This document shows, in pieces, positions 5,531 to 6,020 of a stretch of 6,020 bases of DNA; the stretch's first letter is position 1; every line of letters begins with the position of its first letter. The notes beneath the pieces were generated by a model. The model was not told the DNA's origin and did not search any database. It saw only the letters and a list, made by a program, of their open reading frames with translations. This DNA comes from Acidisarcina sp. (GTDB lineage: Bacteria > Acidobacteriota > Blastocatellia > Pyrinomonadales > Pyrinomonadaceae). Made by a program: the position numbers and the translations under genes. The stretch is from assembly GCA_021155145.1 (NCBI GenBank), contig JAJNPX010000172.1, positions 1-6,020 on the forward strand, written 5' to 3'.

Positions 5531-6020
5531 TTACCACAGCTTAGCACACACATTTTTCTCTTCCGTAAAGAACCTCAGCGCCTCAAAGCCGCCCTCGCGG
5601 CCGATGCCGGAATCTTTCACGCCGCCGAACGGTGTGCGCAGATCGCGGAGGAGCCAGCAGTTGATCCACACTATGCCCGACTCAAGCCGTGCCGCGACGC
5701 GATGGGCACGAGAGAGATTTTCGGTCCAGACGGTCGCTGACAATCCATACCGAACGCTGTTCGCGTAGCCGAGAACTTCGTCCTCGGTATCGAACGGCAT
5801 TATCGTCACGACCGGGCCGAAGATCTCTTCCTGATTCGTGCGGCAATCTGGCGCGAGGCCTTCGATGATGGTCGGCTCTATGAACCACCCGTCGGCACAA
5901 CGGCCGTCCAGCAGAGCCTGTTTGCCGCCGGTCAGGATCCTGCCGCCCTCCTGCCGGGCGAGCACGATGTAGGACATTACCTTTTCGAAGTGCTGTTTCG
6001 ATGCGATCGCCCCGACGTCC
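5531..6020 (-). CDS. Aldehyde dehydrogenase, 2-aminomuconate/2-hydroxymuconate semialdehyde type (5' part outside window)
   Basis: The frame is open from the right edge, beginning DVGAIASKQHFEKV, and ends at TAA 5533-5531. It shows 162 codons, the last third of an NAD-dependent aldehyde dehydrogenase of about 490 residues. A Met at 5977 lies inside this conserved stretch and is not the start. EEIFGPV, whose glutamate holds the cofactor ribose, is seen at visible residues 64-70. NCWLLRDLRTPFGG followed by SGIGREGG is, from memory, typical of the ALDH8A1/AmnC/DmpC group acting on muconate semialdehydes. An arginine in LLRDLR probably matches the carboxylate-binding Arg464 of Pseudomonas AMSDH. 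The catalytic cysteine and general-base glutamate are upstream and cannot be checked. The 2-aminomuconate deaminase-like RidA nearby favours the amino substrate, but the hydroxymuconate alternative remains. Confidence 0.92.
   Translation of the reverse strand, partial: DVGAIASKQHFEKVMSYIVLARQEGGRILTGGKQALLDGRCADGWFIEPTIIEGLAPDCRTNQEEIFGPVVTIMPFDTEDEVLGYANSVRYGLSATVWTENLSRAHRVAARLESGIVWINCWLLRDLRTPFGGVKDSGIGREGGFEALRFFTEEKNVCAKLW

Noticed and set aside
4917..5537. Minus-strand open frame of 206 codons over marC
   Set aside because: It is an out-of-frame shadow of marC. The 4937-5524 frame carries the MarC signature and six membrane segments.
1..6020. CRISPR array, tRNA or rRNA genes, transposase, toxin-antitoxin or defence genes
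   Set aside because: Nothing matching these was seen on either strand.

Overview
The window looks like ordinary chromosome from a moderately GC-rich, probably Gram-negative bacterium. Four of its eight genes carry an N-terminal signal peptide, and no phage, plasmid or insertion-sequence gene is visible. The mix of genes (secreted PepT, secreted MsrA, kynurenine-type RidA and aldehyde dehydrogenase, short secreted proteins of unknown function) would fit an acidobacterial lineage such as Blastocatellia. That is an impression from memory, not something the sequence proves.

Layout, right to left because seven of eight genes lie on the minus strand. The 3' part of an aldehyde dehydrogenase of the 2-aminomuconate/2-hydroxymuconate semialdehyde type (6020-5531) is followed after 6 bases by a MarC-family membrane protein (5524-4937). 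A 65-base gap follows, with a perfect DnaA-box sequence and an imperfect hairpin. Next come a PepT-like tripeptidase with a signal peptide (4871-3552) and, 4 bases later, a small secreted protein of unknown function (3547-2975). The only plus-strand gene, a secreted single-cysteine MsrA (2313-2921), converges on these. It is divergent from a RidA-family protein that closely resembles 2-aminomuconate deaminase (2238-1819). After RidA come an AT-rich secreted protein of unknown function (1801-1115), a 139-base gap, and a zinc- and probably NADP-dependent alcohol dehydrogenase of the YahK/cinnamyl-alcohol type, which runs off the left edge (975-1).

Two genes point to one pathway. The aldehyde dehydrogenase would oxidise 2-aminomuconate semialdehyde and the RidA protein would deaminate the product, consecutive steps in 3-hydroxyanthranilate (kynurenine/tryptophan) breakdown. 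They are about 3.3 kb apart and separated by unrelated genes, so the cluster seems loosened. The remaining genes suggest envelope peptide turnover and oxidative-damage repair.

The most unusual structure is in the 976-1114 gap. About 13 codons resembling the extreme C-terminus of RidA lie just upstream of the alcohol dehydrogenase, on the same strand, and their reading frame ends in an ATGA overlap with its start codon. The AT-rich unknown gene therefore sits between two ridA 3' ends. This looks like the scar of a duplication or insertion that split an older ridA-adh operon. No complete new system such as a defence locus, CRISPR array or integron is visible.
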